Below are positions 1 through 10,226 of a stretch of 64,000 nt of DNA, piece by piece; within the stretch, counting starts at the first letter, position 1; the number at the start of each line of letters is the position of its first letter. Source of the stretch: Agapetus fuscipes (Eukaryota; Arthropoda; Insecta; Trichoptera; Glossosomatidae). The translations under genes and the position numbers were made by a program. The stretch is taken from NCBI GenBank assembly GCA_951799405.1, contig OX637335.1, forward strand, positions 18,356,342-18,420,341, in the 5' to 3' direction. Under the pieces are notes generated by a model, which saw only the letters and a program-made list of their open reading frames with translations, searched no databases and was not told the DNA's origin.

Positions 1-390
1 GTTTATGGACCTCATTTTCAGCAATCATTTTTAAATTTTTACTCTCAGGAAAAAAATGAAGGCAAATCTCCAGAGACTCTAACCACCATTATGCCAGTTA
101 TGTAGGTTCACATCTGTATGCAAGATGCAGTTGGTTATTTTTAATATCTAAAATTTAACAGCCATTTCAAGTTGAAAATTACTTTGAAATATTATTGGAT
201 ACCTAAATTTCTTGGCAAAATGCATTTTTTCCTAATCACATATCAGAAAAAACTTTCTTTCATCTCCAGGGGGGTGGTCACCAGGGCTGTAGCTAGAGTC
301 GAATTTGAGGTAGGGCAGCATTGGTTACAGGTAGGGCGGAAGTAAAAAAAAAAAATCATTATTTCTGCTCTCGAAGCACGGGCTCCTAAA

Positions 391-702
391 TCAATCACCA
401 TGTACATCACTGACCTCTAGGTCAGTGATGTACATGGTGTAATATTTTTGACAATGGAACTTCGTACTGCTTGAAGCACAGATCGCTTGAACCATTGCTT
501 GAATTATTTGATTTTGAATTTCAGGTGAACGATATGTTGCGTTTTGTGGTATATGAGTGAGAACGTCGTTCAAATTTGGATCTTTCATACACGTGTATTC
601 AAATAAATTCTGAAATAATCCTTGCTCTTTTTCTTCTTCCAAAATATAATTTCCACGCAGAGCTAATTCGTTGACAATTAGAAATTGTATTATGTACTTC
701 AA
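391..702 (-). pseudogene. hAT/ZMYM1-like transposase fragment (DUF4371 region)
   Basis: About 100 residues are open on the minus strand. The pattern FLIVNELALRG, then an acidic stretch, then DPNLNDVL and SPEIQNQIIQAM matches the DUF4371 part of hAT-like proteins often annotated as ZMYM1-like, where these motifs precede the catalytic DE residues. The catalytic region and the C-terminal dimerisation domain are absent, so this is a dead fragment. The C-terminal 15 or so residues are encoded by a palindrome (396-439) and are not native to the family. I recognise the family from motif order only. Confidence 0.55.
396..439. repeat. perfect 20-bp-arm palindrome
   Basis: Arms 396-415 and 420-439 are exact reverse complements, separated by TCTA. 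It lies at the 3' edge of the hAT transposase fragment. Confidence 0.9.
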
Positions 703-936
703 CGATACACTTCACGTAATACCTATATTTTTTCATACTTTTTGATTTATTAACGTTTCAACACTGCTAGAGGGCACAACTCTACATGGTTCTCCCCACC
801 CTTAAGGGAATGGGGACAAAGTTACAGCCACGCAAAATATGGATATTATTTTCAGGCGGAAAAATGGGTAGAGATGGAGCTTTTCACAACGAGAATGATA
901 TAAAGCAGAAACGATCTGCAGCACTAGCAGCAGGAG

Positions 937-1107
937 ATGGCCAAGGTGGAGAAGAAGAAAGTCAAGGTCGAAGAGGTGCTGTAGGATAAGAAGAAGGAGA
1001 TGGGAGTTTTGCAGCGGGAAATGGCCAAAACCGAACAGGATTTCAGAGATGTGGTGTGTAATAAGCTTAGAAACATGTTTTCTATCAACCAAACTATAAA
1101 AAATTGA
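937..1107 (+). pseudogene. decayed charged coiled-coil ORF
   Basis: One frame reads EMAKVEKKKVKVEEVL, a stop at 982, then DKKKEMGVLQREMAKTEQDF and on to a stop at 1105. The Lys/Glu-rich heptad-like pattern resembles the coiled-coil tails of transposon-associated SANT/Myb-like proteins in insects, but no DNA-binding domain is visible upstream. The internal stop makes it a pseudogene or an exon remnant. The assignment is weak. Confidence 0.3.
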
Positions 1108-1497
1108 AGAAGTTACCGTGTGAGCGTTGTTAGGGACTTATTTTCAGTATTTTATTGTTTTTTTTTTTTTTTTTTTTATATTTCAACATTTATTATTGTT
1201 TTTTGAATAGTTTGTGTATCAACACTGATTATAATTCATTACTGTTTCAAAGGAAACAACTTTTTTATTTTTATTAATAAAAATGTAAAAATGAAAGCAA
1301 AGTTTTTCTTCACAAGTTGATTTATTTTCTCGAACACTTTCGGTGTTATCACATCATTATCAAGAGGACTACTATCATGGTTTGATAGCACTGAAAGCAC
1401 TCATGAAAATAAAGCAACTCGTGAACAAAAACTTTTTTTTTTTTTTTGTAAATTAAAAATAAATAGATTTGTAAAGAGGAATGCAATTCACCAACCT

Positions 1498-1650
1498 ATT
1501 CTGACTGGCCAGAAACAGGTATTAATATCATAAATTAATAATTCATTATTGTTTATTTTAATGAATTATTAATTAATAATTACCCAATAACATCTGCTAA
1601 ACCGGGGTCAAAGTTATGGTCAAATGACCCAGGCGGAGATCGAGCCAACG
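1498..1650 (+). repeat. dispersed repeat H, copy 1
   Basis: It shares CTGGCCAGAAA, a TTAATTAATAATTA stretch, ACATCTG and GGGTCAAAG in the same order with 7183-7360. Unclassified, AT-rich. Confidence 0.55.
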
Positions 1651-1950
1651 TTACTCTATTCCAAGCACGCTAGAAAGATCAGCCCACTTGGCCCACTGAC
1701 AAAATTTACATTATTAAATTATTAAGACATTTTTACATTATTAATTTATAATAAATCTTCACAATGTCAATACACAAACCCTTAAATTCTTAACAAGTTT
1801 TTATTGATTCCTAACACCAATTATTTTTAATATTTTTTATCTTAAAAATTACAAACATTTGCAGTTCTCAGATCGTCTAAGCACTTTTTTAATATTATAA
1901 TAATAATAATTACAAAATTTATATAGCGCCGTTTATGACAGTGTGTCACT

Positions 1951-2374
1951 CAGTGGCGAAGGGTGCCATACAAGCCGATTCCCATCGGTTTCCTGTTTAA
2001 AATGAGGCATAAATGATAATAAAGTAGACTGCATGGTTTCAATGGGGAAAAAATATGTATTGTTTCTTTGGTTTTAAATGTATTTTTTTACTTTGTGCCT
2101 ATATTTTTTTAACTACTTTGTTACATCATTTTAAAAGGGAAGCCGATGGGAACCGGCTTGTATGGCACCCTTCTAATCTAATCTAATCTAAGCTGCAAAG
2201 ATATATATCATTTAAGATTTATATTAAATGCATTCCCACAAGCAGATATGTATAATTTCGCGCTAACACATGCCGCATGTGGGCCTACAATATAAAAACC
2301 CAATCTCAAATGAACATAAGCCTTGCAACTCTTGCCGTCCTTCCCTGAAACAGGGGTGACACCCTTCGCCACTG
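1951..2374 (+). mobile_element. hAT-type MITE (CAGTGGCG ends), interrupted
   Basis: It begins CAGTGGCGAAGGGTGCCATA and ends with the inverted copy at 2374. The same element stands uninterrupted at 5121-5348. This copy is split by an R250 retroposon at 2174-2359. Confidence 0.85.
2174..2359 (-). mobile_element. R250 retroposon nested in the hAT MITE
   Basis: This minus-strand, 5'-truncated R250 copy ends in a repeated TAGATTAGATTA-type tail. It is flanked by an 8-bp direct repeat CACCCTTC (2166-2173 and 2360-2367) made from the MITE's own sequence. That fits insertion by target-primed reverse transcription. Confidence 0.85.
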
Positions 2375-2689
2375 CTAAATAATCATAAATGAGTCAGAAC
2401 ATTACAATGTGTCCTTGTATGGCACAGGTTTTAATAGCAACAATGTACAATAAATTCTATAATTTTGCAATTTGCAATACTTGTAGCAACAATAAGTATG
2501 ATCTCTGTTGAAAATAATTACAGGAACTATAATACCTATCTAATAGGATGTTATTGAATAACTAACTGATCATGTTATATTAAAAGTGTAACTCCTAATA
2601 AATAAATTTATATTGTTTACAAATTTTTGGTCTTTATTATATGTACTTTTCATTATTTTATTTATTTACATTGTTAATTTATCAAAACC

Positions 2690-2970
2690 CAAACATGGTG
2701 TCGGTAATGAAATCAAGAAGACTCCAGTGAGCCTGACATGTAGCACGTGCAGAGGACTCCAGGATCATCAGAACTGTCTTGGATGGTGCCCCCTCAGGTG
2801 TTAGACCACTCCAGGATGCGGTGGGCAGACGTCGAAGCCGACGTCGAAGTTCTGGGAGTGAGGGGACCATGGAGGTAAGCAGCATAAGACAGAGAGGCCT
2901 GGAGGATTGTGGTGCGGGAGGCCCTGAGCCTTCAAGGCTTATGAGCCGAAGAAAGTAAAGTAAAGTAAAA
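2690..2970. other. unclassified GC-richer block with GTAAA tail
   Basis: This 280-bp stretch is less AT-rich than its surroundings and ends in a short AGTAAAGTAAAGTAAA run at 2955-2970. The composition and simple tail suggest the 3' end of a retroelement, but no coding motif could be assigned. Confidence 0.25.
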
Positions 2971-3444
2971 AGGTGGTGTCTGAACTCTTTCAGCATAGAT
3001 GTCCTAAATTAGACTTCCTCGGCGTGCAAACACATCTTGGTGCGTAGGATCATTAGCAACCAGTAACAAATAAGAAGTAAGCCTTTGCCATAACTACCCA
3101 GCAGTGAGACGTCACATTTTTTAAATGTACGGACTTCGTGACAACATGGATAGATAGGTAGGTAGGTACATTTTTTTAGCTGTATGATTCGGATCAAAAT
3201 ATAATGTATCCGGATCTTTGACACGATCATTTTGACAGCACCAATCAAAAAAGGGCATGTCAGTTTTAACCTGACAGCACTTTTTTTTCATCCACAAGCT
3301 TAAAGAAGTAATTTGTTATCATTGGGAAGATTATGTAAAATCAATCAATTAATCGCGTGGCACGCAGAAGATTGTGATAGTTATTTAGATCCTTCGACAT
3401 TTAGTCTATCTATTTATAAAAATAGGGTAATTCGTGTCGCTACC

Positions 3445-4599
3445 ATGTACGCCGGCGAAGTTCTAGTCCTTTTCACATTTATAACAAATTTATTGACTGT
3501 TTATTGCGATAGCCAGATGCCAAGTATGAATTTCAACAAACCAAACACCGACAAAAAATTACCGCCATGTCAAGCGTGCAAGTTATTTGTGTCGTCTTTT
3601 AAGAAAGGAATGGAAAAAACTGCGAGGGGCAAGTTTGAAGGCGGCGACGCAGCTTGGGAGGAAGAAAAGCTGGGATCTTACGCTCGCAGCGAAGTCCGCT
3701 TAGTTGAAATACAAGAGAAGCTTTGTTCTGACACTAAAGAATACACTAACCAGTGCCATGCCGTGGCAGAAATCTCGGAATCAATCGTGGAAGAATGGTG
3801 GTTTAAAAATGACCCGAAAATTGATGATTTGCACGATTTTCTCTGCATTGAACAGCTGCAGCATTGTTGCCCCGAGAAACATTACGGCAAAGATTGCAAG
3901 CCTTGCATCGGAGCAGATGATAAAGTTTGCAGTGGAAACGGAAAGTGCAAGGGAGATGGAACGAGAAAGGGAAATGGTCAATGCGTGTGCGACGCTGGTT
4001 ATTTCGGAGAAGCTTGCACAGATTGCGCCGTAGGATATTTCGAAGCTTACCGTGATGAGAATAAAGTCTTGTGTTCCAAGTGCCATAAGGCTTGTAAAGA
4101 CGGCTGCACCAGTGGAGGAGTCAAGTCTTGCCTCGTTTGTAACGATGGTTGGACCATGGACACAGATAACGGCTGCTTGGATGTTGACGAGTGCTTAGAT
4201 CAATCCCAATGCAAAAAGGATCAGTTTTGCGTTAACGATGAAGGTACGTTCCAGTGCCTCGCTTGCGATAAAGCTTGCGACGGCTGCACTGGGGACGGTC
4301 CTGATATGTGCAATAAATGTGGCGAAGGATACAAACTGAAGAATAAAATGTGCGTGGAATCGAAAGGCGTTGATAGTGTTTATGTAACGCTAACGAGGTA
4401 CATTACATATCTGGGCTTGTGTATCACTGTTGGTATTATATTCCAGAAGTCTGTTTGGCTAGCGGGCTTGTTAGGGCTGCTGGTGGCTGCGTACATTAGT
4501 ATTGCCGAGTACATGTTAGCTAACGACTTAGCAAGTCCGCAGCCTATGATAGATTCCAGTAGTGTTGACTGGGCCAGTTTACTAGGAAAAATGACATAA
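3445..4599 (+). CDS. Creld: CRELD1-type cysteine-rich EGF-like protein
   Basis: 384 residues in one uninterrupted exon. The start is the ATG at 3445 (context ACC ATG). The frame stays open upstream to 3313 but has no other ATG there, and only this start leaves a signal peptide at the N-terminus (hydrophobic residues 5-20). The conserved CRELD N-terminal region follows (PPCQACK at about 41, then SFKKGMEKTARGKFEGGDAAW). Next come an EGF-like module (about 140-205), furin-like Cys-rich stretches, a calcium-binding EGF starting DVDEC (about 246), and two C-terminal hydrophobic spans (about 319-336 and 340-362). The two spans point to CRELD1 rather than CRELD2, which ends in the lumen. CRELD proteins act in the ER and secretory pathway; vertebrate CRELD1 is linked to heart valve development and calcineurin/NFAT signalling. 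Lack of introns is notable; no frame damage is seen. The closest neighbour gene is on the opposite strand 7 kb away. Confidence 0.93.
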   Translation: MYAGEVLVLFTFITNLLTVYCDSQMPSMNFNKPNTDKKLPPCQACKLFVSSFKKGMEKTARGKFEGGDAAWEEEKLGSYARSEVRLVEIQEKLCSDTKEYTNQCHAVAEISESIVEEWWFKNDPKIDDLHDFLCIEQLQHCCPEKHYGKDCKPCIGADDKVCSGNGKCKGDGTRKGNGQCVCDAGYFGEACTDCAVGYFEAYRDENKVLCSKCHKACKDGCTSGGVKSCLVCNDGWTMDTDNGCLDVDECLDQSQCKKDQFCVNDEGTFQCLACDKACDGCTGDGPDMCNKCGEGYKLKNKMCVESKGVDSVYVTLTRYITYLGLCITVGIIFQKSVWLAGLLGLLVAAYISIAEYMLANDLASPQPMIDSSSVDWASLLGKMT

Positions 4600-4788
4600 A
4601 CAATATCCATAGTACCATTTTTTTATTAGCTAGTTAACCAGTGTACATTTTGTTTTATTCCTAATATGTAATAATCAATAGCTGTAGCATCGTTTGTAAT
4701 TAACATATTGAGTAATTTTTACTTTGTACCAAATTGTGTGATATTGTTTTAATATTAAGTTTTTAGTACAAAAAATGATTTTGATTGA

Positions 4789-4794
4789 AATAAA
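4789..4794 (+). other. putative poly(A) signal of the CRELD gene
   Basis: AATAAA lies about 190 bp past the stop codon. It is the best-placed plus-strand hexamer before the repeat at 4889. Confidence 0.5.
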
Positions 4795-4888
4795 AAGTAC
4801 ATTTTGAATGTAACTTGGTTAATAAGTCTTTTATTACCATTCAAGTGATGTATATTCTTTTTATCGATCTTTTATAATTATTACACTG

Positions 4889-5010
4889 TTGTTCTTCTTT
4901 TTTACTGACGCTGCAGCCCAACTTGAGCCTTGGCCTCCTTCTACTTCTACCTCCAACTCCACCTGTTCTCGGAAGCTGCTGTCCAGTTCACAACTTATAG
5001 AAGTTGAGCA
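4889..5010 (-). mobile_element. LINE 3'-end fragment, copy 1
   Basis: Minus-strand translation gives VVNWTAASENR and, further on, EAKAQVGLQRQ, interrupted by stops. This resembles the C-terminus of LINE reverse transcriptase ORFs. The same sequence recurs at 17028-17140. The plus-strand TTCTTCTTTTTT would be its AAGAAG-type tail. Confidence 0.5.
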
Positions 5011-5120
5011 ACTTGTAGAACCATCTCTCTATTTCAGTGTGTGCACTATTGTACTTGGTATCATTTTCTTGACATTTCATGTGATTTTTAATACAAATAA
5101 TATGATTTATTAATAGGCAT

Positions 5121-5348
5121 CAGTGGCGAAGGGTGCCATACAAGCCGATTCCCATCGGTTTCCCGTTTAAAATGAGGCAAAAATGATAATAAAGTAGACT
5201 GCATGGTTTCAATGGGGAAAAATATGTATTGTTTCTTTGGTTTTAAATGTATTTTTTTACTTTGTGCCTATATTTTTTAACTACTTTGTTACATCATTTT
5301 AAAAGGGAAGCCGATGGAAACCGTTTTGTATGGCACCCTTCGCCACTG
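5121..5348 (+). mobile_element. hAT-type MITE, intact copy, 228 bp
   Basis: It has terminal inverted repeats starting CAGTGGCGAAGGGTGCCATA. The flanking 8-bp sequences ATAGGCAT and ATAGGTAT differ at one base, a hAT-style target duplication. No coding capacity. Confidence 0.9.
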
Positions 5349-5608
5349 ATAGGTATGTAGGGAAAATAAAGAATATGGGGAAATTTTGAAGATTGATGTA
5401 AAAAACAAAAGATCATCGACAGGGAGTGGAGATCGGTTTACCCAGCTTGAACAGGGGGGCAGTCGCAGGGTTGTGTGAATTATGGTCATTGTGTATTGTG
5501 TTCTGTTGAATAAAATAAAGAGTGTAATTAAGTTTTGGTTGATAGTCCTCATTTAAAAGTGGTATTGTTGTAATGGTCAAGGCCATAATAACTAAACATT
5601 GTCACAAA

Positions 5609-5757
5609 TATTAGGATGATTTATTTGGTGAGTGCTGTTTTTGTTTGAATTACAACTCAAGAGACCTTTGCACATTCGGTCAGCGCTATAGAAAGCGCCA
5701 ATTCTCAAACAAGACCCAGGTACTGCAAGGCTGGATGGATCTTTGAATTTAAACCTT
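5609..5757 (-). mobile_element. SINE-B copy, 5'-truncated
   Basis: It carries the SINE-B 3' part (GATGATTTATTTGGTGAG, AAAGCGCCAATTCTCAA) next to an ATATT tail. The tRNA-like head is missing. Confidence 0.8.
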
Positions 5758-7182
5758 ATATTACTGGATATTTTTAAAAGTATATTATTAAAGTATCAGA
5801 GTAAATTGAATCAGTGGTAAAATGAGGAACACCCATGTTAAAGTGGCGATGACTGCATATTTTTTCCAACAACCAATTGCCACTTCATGTGAGGGAATCG
5901 ACAATCAAGACAGCGCATTTGTGTAAGTGAATGTCATAGTCGGAGCTTGTAACTGTGAACCTTCTGTGTGATTCTTTCATTGAGGGTAGAGTTGCATCAT
6001 CTTCCTTTCTGCATATGTGTTGTCAATAATTTTATATTAAAATAGTATTGTACAAATTGGTCATTTTTTGGACCAATGATTGATATGTTCTCTTAAAAAA
6101 AGTACCTAGTACCTACATCTGTAAAAAAGTGCCTTAATATTATCATACTTATTAAATATCGCAATTTATTAATTTGAAGAATTAAGTAAGCTTCTTCTTT
6201 ATGTCGGCAAAAAAGCTCCGTCTATGTGTGACCACAAGTACTTCAGCTCAACGGTGAGCGATCCTTTTGATTTTGGTTTACCACTGGAGAAATAATCCAG
6301 TTATGTTAACTATATGATTGATGTATAAAAGTAGTTAAGCTGTCTTTGGTATCATTTGTTCATAACCACAAAAAAAATCTTACAGGTATTCAAAATCGAG
6401 ATGAAATAGTTGCAGTTGTAAGTATAAATCTTCCAGTTTGATTTTTCTGCAAAAGTATTTTTGTTGGCTTAGAATTTGAACCCAAGAACTCGAGCATCTG
6501 TGATTTTTTTATGGTTAAAAGTCTCCACATGTTTCAGATCCATCAGGTTCAAGAATTTCAGTTCATTCTAGTCCTTGACTCAACGAGGACATTTCTTGAT
6601 GATGTCAGATAAAAAGCCAACAAAACATTGAGAAAACAAAAAAAAACAGTTGTCAATCAACAGTTGGTGGAATAGCCATTTATATTTTTTATGAACAGAA
6701 CAAGAATGCTGGTTGATGGTAATTGTTTTTGGTGTATTAATTAGAAATAATTCTTGACCAGGATCTTATTGTTTACTTGCTGAAGTAGCCCCTGAAAGGG
6801 TTGTAGATATTCATAATATCAAGTCTTCTTCTTTTGTCTTTGTTTTTCTAGGGTTGGTCTGCGGTAATGCTCACCCATCGTTTTCTTTTTTCTGTTTAAA
6901 AATCAAGTATTGGATGACTAATTCTTGTTGCTTAAAATAATCAAAGAAAGACTCATTGTTGATTTGTTGTAAAAAAGTTTATTTTAGATTATAATACTTA
7001 ATTTTCGTGAATTATTTCTTAAAGTAATACCTACACTAAGTTTAACATCGATAGATAGATTTTTCATTAACTTTTAAGGGAATATTGTTTGGAAAATCTT
7101 AACACTACACTGCTGTGACTAGATCAATGGAGAACTGCATTTACGTACAGAAAAAAGACTAAAAACTCATAAAAGTCACTGA
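5758..7182. other. no gene recognised
   Basis: AT-rich sequence with no long reading frame, no splice-supported exon and no repeat family that recurs elsewhere in the window. Confidence 0.6.
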
Positions 7183-7360
7183 ATGTCTGGCCAGAAATAT
7201 GTTTTATATTATAAATAAATTAGTTCATGAATTATCAATTAATAATTAACCAATTACATCTGTTAACGCGGAAAGAAGTTACACTGTATGTGTAGCTTAG
7301 CTGCGTTAACATAGGGTCAAAGCTTATGTAAAGAGGTCCAGATGGTGGTTGAATTGGCTC
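7183..7360 (+). repeat. dispersed repeat H, copy 2, with a SINE-A 3' end inside
   Basis: It matches 1498-1650. A 3' fragment of SINE-A (about 7268-7307, ending GTGTAGCTTAGCTGCG) sits inside it, flanked by GTTAAC on both sides. Confidence 0.6.
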
Positions 7361-7914
7361 TGTTTTATTTCAAACATACACTAGGTCTACTACTGCGTCG
7401 TCTGCTCAGCCATAGCTCCTACAAATTTGAGGAATATAATAAAAGTACAACTGTTTGTTTTCTAAACAATATTATCCAAAATTTATGGGGTAGGGAATGT
7501 GGCAATTTTTTTTTGGGTAGGTTAAAATCAATTGAAACTTAGTAAAGAAGTCATATTCTCTGATAGATTGTTATGAAACATCAAACATTGATCCCTTTTA
7601 CAGGTGAATTGTAAAATTATATTAGGAACAGGATTGTAAAATTACAAATTTAAAACATTATCAAAAAGATGAAGTCTTTGTCGTTATGCATCTAGGTTAT
7701 TTGGTTACAAAACAAATAAGTCGAAACTTATCTCAGAAAGTGTAAGTTCTTGTACATAATACAGTGTCAAAATTATAATTAAAAGCAATGGAGTCTGCAC
7801 ATTTCAATCGGGGGGAAAAAGTGTGACGTCACTTGGTTGGGTTACTAGGTGCTCGTGATTGTTTCAATGATTGCTAAGGACCCTAATTCCGAATCTGACC
7901 ACCACCATCCTGGC

Positions 7915-8090
7915 GCTGTCATCCATACAAAAAATAGTTATTTATGTCACTGCCTAGTAATGATGGTCTTTGTAACACGAGTGCTAGTTTGTGCCATGAG
8001 GCGCAGCCGAATGGCACAATAGAAAGCACGAGTGTTACAAAGGCTAATTACGTGCAGTGGCATACAATACTTTTTCTACGACCATGAAAG
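7915..8090. repeat. foldback element I (imperfect palindrome)
   Basis: The left arm contains CTTTGTAACACGAGTGCT and TTTGTGCCAT. The right arm repeats these inverted (ATGGCACAA, AGCACGAGTGTTACAAAG). Outer parts also pair loosely. A piece of one arm recurs at 54028-54085. Confidence 0.7.
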
Positions 8091-8199
8091 AATTAACAAA
8101 ATAGTGAATAATAGTCATTATAATGTACTCGTCCATTTGAAGTAATTAAAATCTTACCTTTGTCAAAACGTGTGATTTATCATTCCCTTCGATTATCGA

Positions 8200-8412
8200 A
8201 TCTAACCTAAGTTGTAAAAATAAATTATATTTAGGTTTCATATTGAATTCATACCCACAAGCCGACACATATATAAGGTCGCGCTTTTACATCCTGCATA
8301 TAAGCTTAAACATTCAAACACAAATAAGCATATGCCCTGCAGTTGTATTGGCACGTGAACCAAGTTTTTACAGCATAGGTGATCAACCTCATACCCACCT
8401 ATTAACCAAGTA
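8200..8412 (-). mobile_element. R250 retroposon copy, diverged
   Basis: It has the R250 landmarks in reverse order: CTAAGTTGT, CATACCCACAAGC, GCGCTTTTAC, AAGTTTTTACAGCATAGGTG, CTATTAACCAAG. Confidence 0.7.
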
Positions 8413-8597
8413 ACTTTTTGAGCTTGTTAATTTTTGCGGTGAAATTTTTTGTATTGTTTTCCTTTCAAGCCTTTTATTTTCCTTTGAAAAAAGGAAAGCT
8501 TTATTTGGAGCATTTCGATAAATAAATTTGATAAATTTTAGCACTATTAACAATTTTTATTTGACTCCACAAAAAAAAAATTTTTTTTTTCATCTGA

Positions 8598-8725
8598 ACA
8601 GGGCTGGAAGTCTCATCACCACAGTAATTCCAACCTACCGAATATCAGTAATATTGTATGAAGCCTAATCAGCTGATTGCTTGCGGCCATCTTGGATTGA
8701 CAGGGCTTCATACCCCCATACAAGG
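8598..8725 (+). repeat. dispersed repeat J, copy 1
   Basis: It begins CAGGGCTGGAAGTCTCATC. Its inverted copy lies at 11845-11960 inside a PDZ-gene intron, and the start of a third copy is at the right edge of the window (63964-64000). Confidence 0.65.
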
Positions 8726-8797
8726 TTGACATTTGAAATTAAAAAATGGTTCCAACTCTGACAATGCGCATGCGCACATTTTCATTTCAACACGGTT

Positions 8798-8830
8798 ACC
8801 CGTTGCGTAATGTTACATTACGCAACGGGT
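8798..8830. repeat. perfect 15-bp-arm palindrome
   Basis: ACCCGTTGCGTAATG (8798-8812), spacer TTA, then its exact reverse complement (8816-8830). A weaker, related palindrome follows at about 8868-8896, and TGCGCATGCGCA lies just upstream. Confidence 0.85.
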
Positions 8831-9139
8831 GTAGAAATGTATGTCATTGTGATTGCGTTAGCCGTTTTGTAATTAGTAAATTACCAAATGGGAGTAGAAA
8901 AAATATATTACACAACAGACAGGACATACAGACATACTTGAATACAGTATTATTTTGACAGATTGAAAAGATTCCTGAGAGCCATATAATTATGTCGGTA
9001 TTTATTTATTATTGATTTTGTACTTCAGCGACCATTCAAAACATCTGCCACACAATATACTTTTATATTTTGAAGGATACACAATTGTTTTGCTAAAATG
9101 ATTACAAAATCTAGGCAGTTCATTGCACAGATGCACGTT

Positions 9140-9300
9140 ATTAGCAAGCCGCCTCTGGTTTTTCACAATGCTGTGAAATAAAAAAATCCTGATTATCGGG
9201 AATCCAATTTTTTACTATAGGCGACCTGTGATGTCATCCATCCGAAGAAAATTTGGAATGTGCGAACTCCATTCTTAAATCTAATGAAGATGATACAAGA
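9140..9300 (+). repeat. dispersed repeat F, copy 1
   Basis: It contains CACAATGCTGTGAAATAAA, CCTGATTATCGGGAA, TGTGATGTCATCC and GGAATGTGCGAACTCCATT. The same order is found at 9435-9665. Confidence 0.6.
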
Positions 9301-9434
9301 CAGTTTTTTGTTTCGTTTCTGAATTTTGTTTATCTTGTTTCACTAACAGTTAATCATCTACTAAATGATTAATGGACTTGACACATAGAAAGGGGGGAAA
9401 AATATAGGACGTCACTTGGCCAAGCTAAAGACTG

Positions 9435-9665
9435 GACAGTTAGTCATAAAGTCAATACAATATTATGTAGGTAGATTGAAAAGACACTAAAGCACTGCAT
9501 ACTGCATTTAAGACATTTGCTACCAGCGTATATTTTACAATGCTGTAAAATAAAAGTAAATTCCTGATTATTGGAAAATAATTTTTCATTAACTGTGAGT
9601 GACATCACAAAGCCGTGGGATATTTTGAATGTGCCGAATCCATTGATCCAATATTTTATGATTGA
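9435..9665 (+). repeat. dispersed repeat F, copy 2
   Basis: It shares ATTATGTAGGTAG, TTGAAAAG, ACTGCATTTA and the CTGATTATTGG core with 9140-9300 and with the inverted copy at 33115-33262. Ends were not defined. Confidence 0.65.
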
Positions 9666-9784
9666 TATTAAATTTTTTCAATGAATTGACAGTTACTCTC
9701 AGTGAAAGATGCTAAATGAAAGACAGAAAGGAATAAAAGTTGAACCAGCTGGTATCACCTTTACATAAGTTTATACATCTAGAC

Positions 9785-10218
9785 CATGGGTCGGCAACCT
9801 GCGGCCCGCAACGCACGTGCCGGAAAACTACAAATCGATTTTCAGTAAAATGACAAAGTAAAAGCGTTTATCAAGAAATTTAAAATTATAAAAATAAGCG
9901 TATTGAATGAGAACCTGAAAGAATCGTGGGATTCCCAAATTGAATTGGCGGGAATTCTACAATATGATTTTTTTTTGGGGGGTAGAATTAATAGTAACTT
10001 TGGGGGTAATTTTCATTTGTAGTTCGCACGTCAATTGATTAATATTTACGATGCATGACTTACAAGAGGATCCCACGGGCTGCGGCAGGGGAGGGGGGGG
10101 GTGCTAGTCAGCATTTGCTGAAATGCTGACCATTAGATCGCCACTGCCCAAGTGCGGCCCGCACTAAATCCCATGTAAAATATTTGGCCCTTTTACAACA
10201 AAAGGTTGCCGACCCCTG
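9785..10218 (+). mobile_element. non-autonomous hAT element, 434 bp
   Basis: Ends are CATGGGTCGGCAACC and the inverted GGTTGCCGACCCCTG, the classic hAT (Charlie-like) terminus. An exact 8-bp target duplication ATCTAGAC flanks it (9777-9784 and 10219-10226). Internal subterminal CGGCCCGC copies are inverted as well. No transposase. Confidence 0.95.
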
Positions 10219-10226
10219 ATCTAGAC

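Larger units (their letters stand above)
278..720 (-). mobile_element. hAT transposon remnant
   Basis: One terminus looks like the sequence CAGGGCTGTAGCTAG at about 278, a typical hAT-type end. It is followed on the minus strand by a piece of transposase coding sequence (391-702). The other terminus was not found, so the right limit is approximate. Confidence 0.5.

Noticed and set aside
3313..3444. N-terminal extension of CRELD from TTG at 3313
   Set aside because: No ATG in the extension; it would bury the signal peptide.
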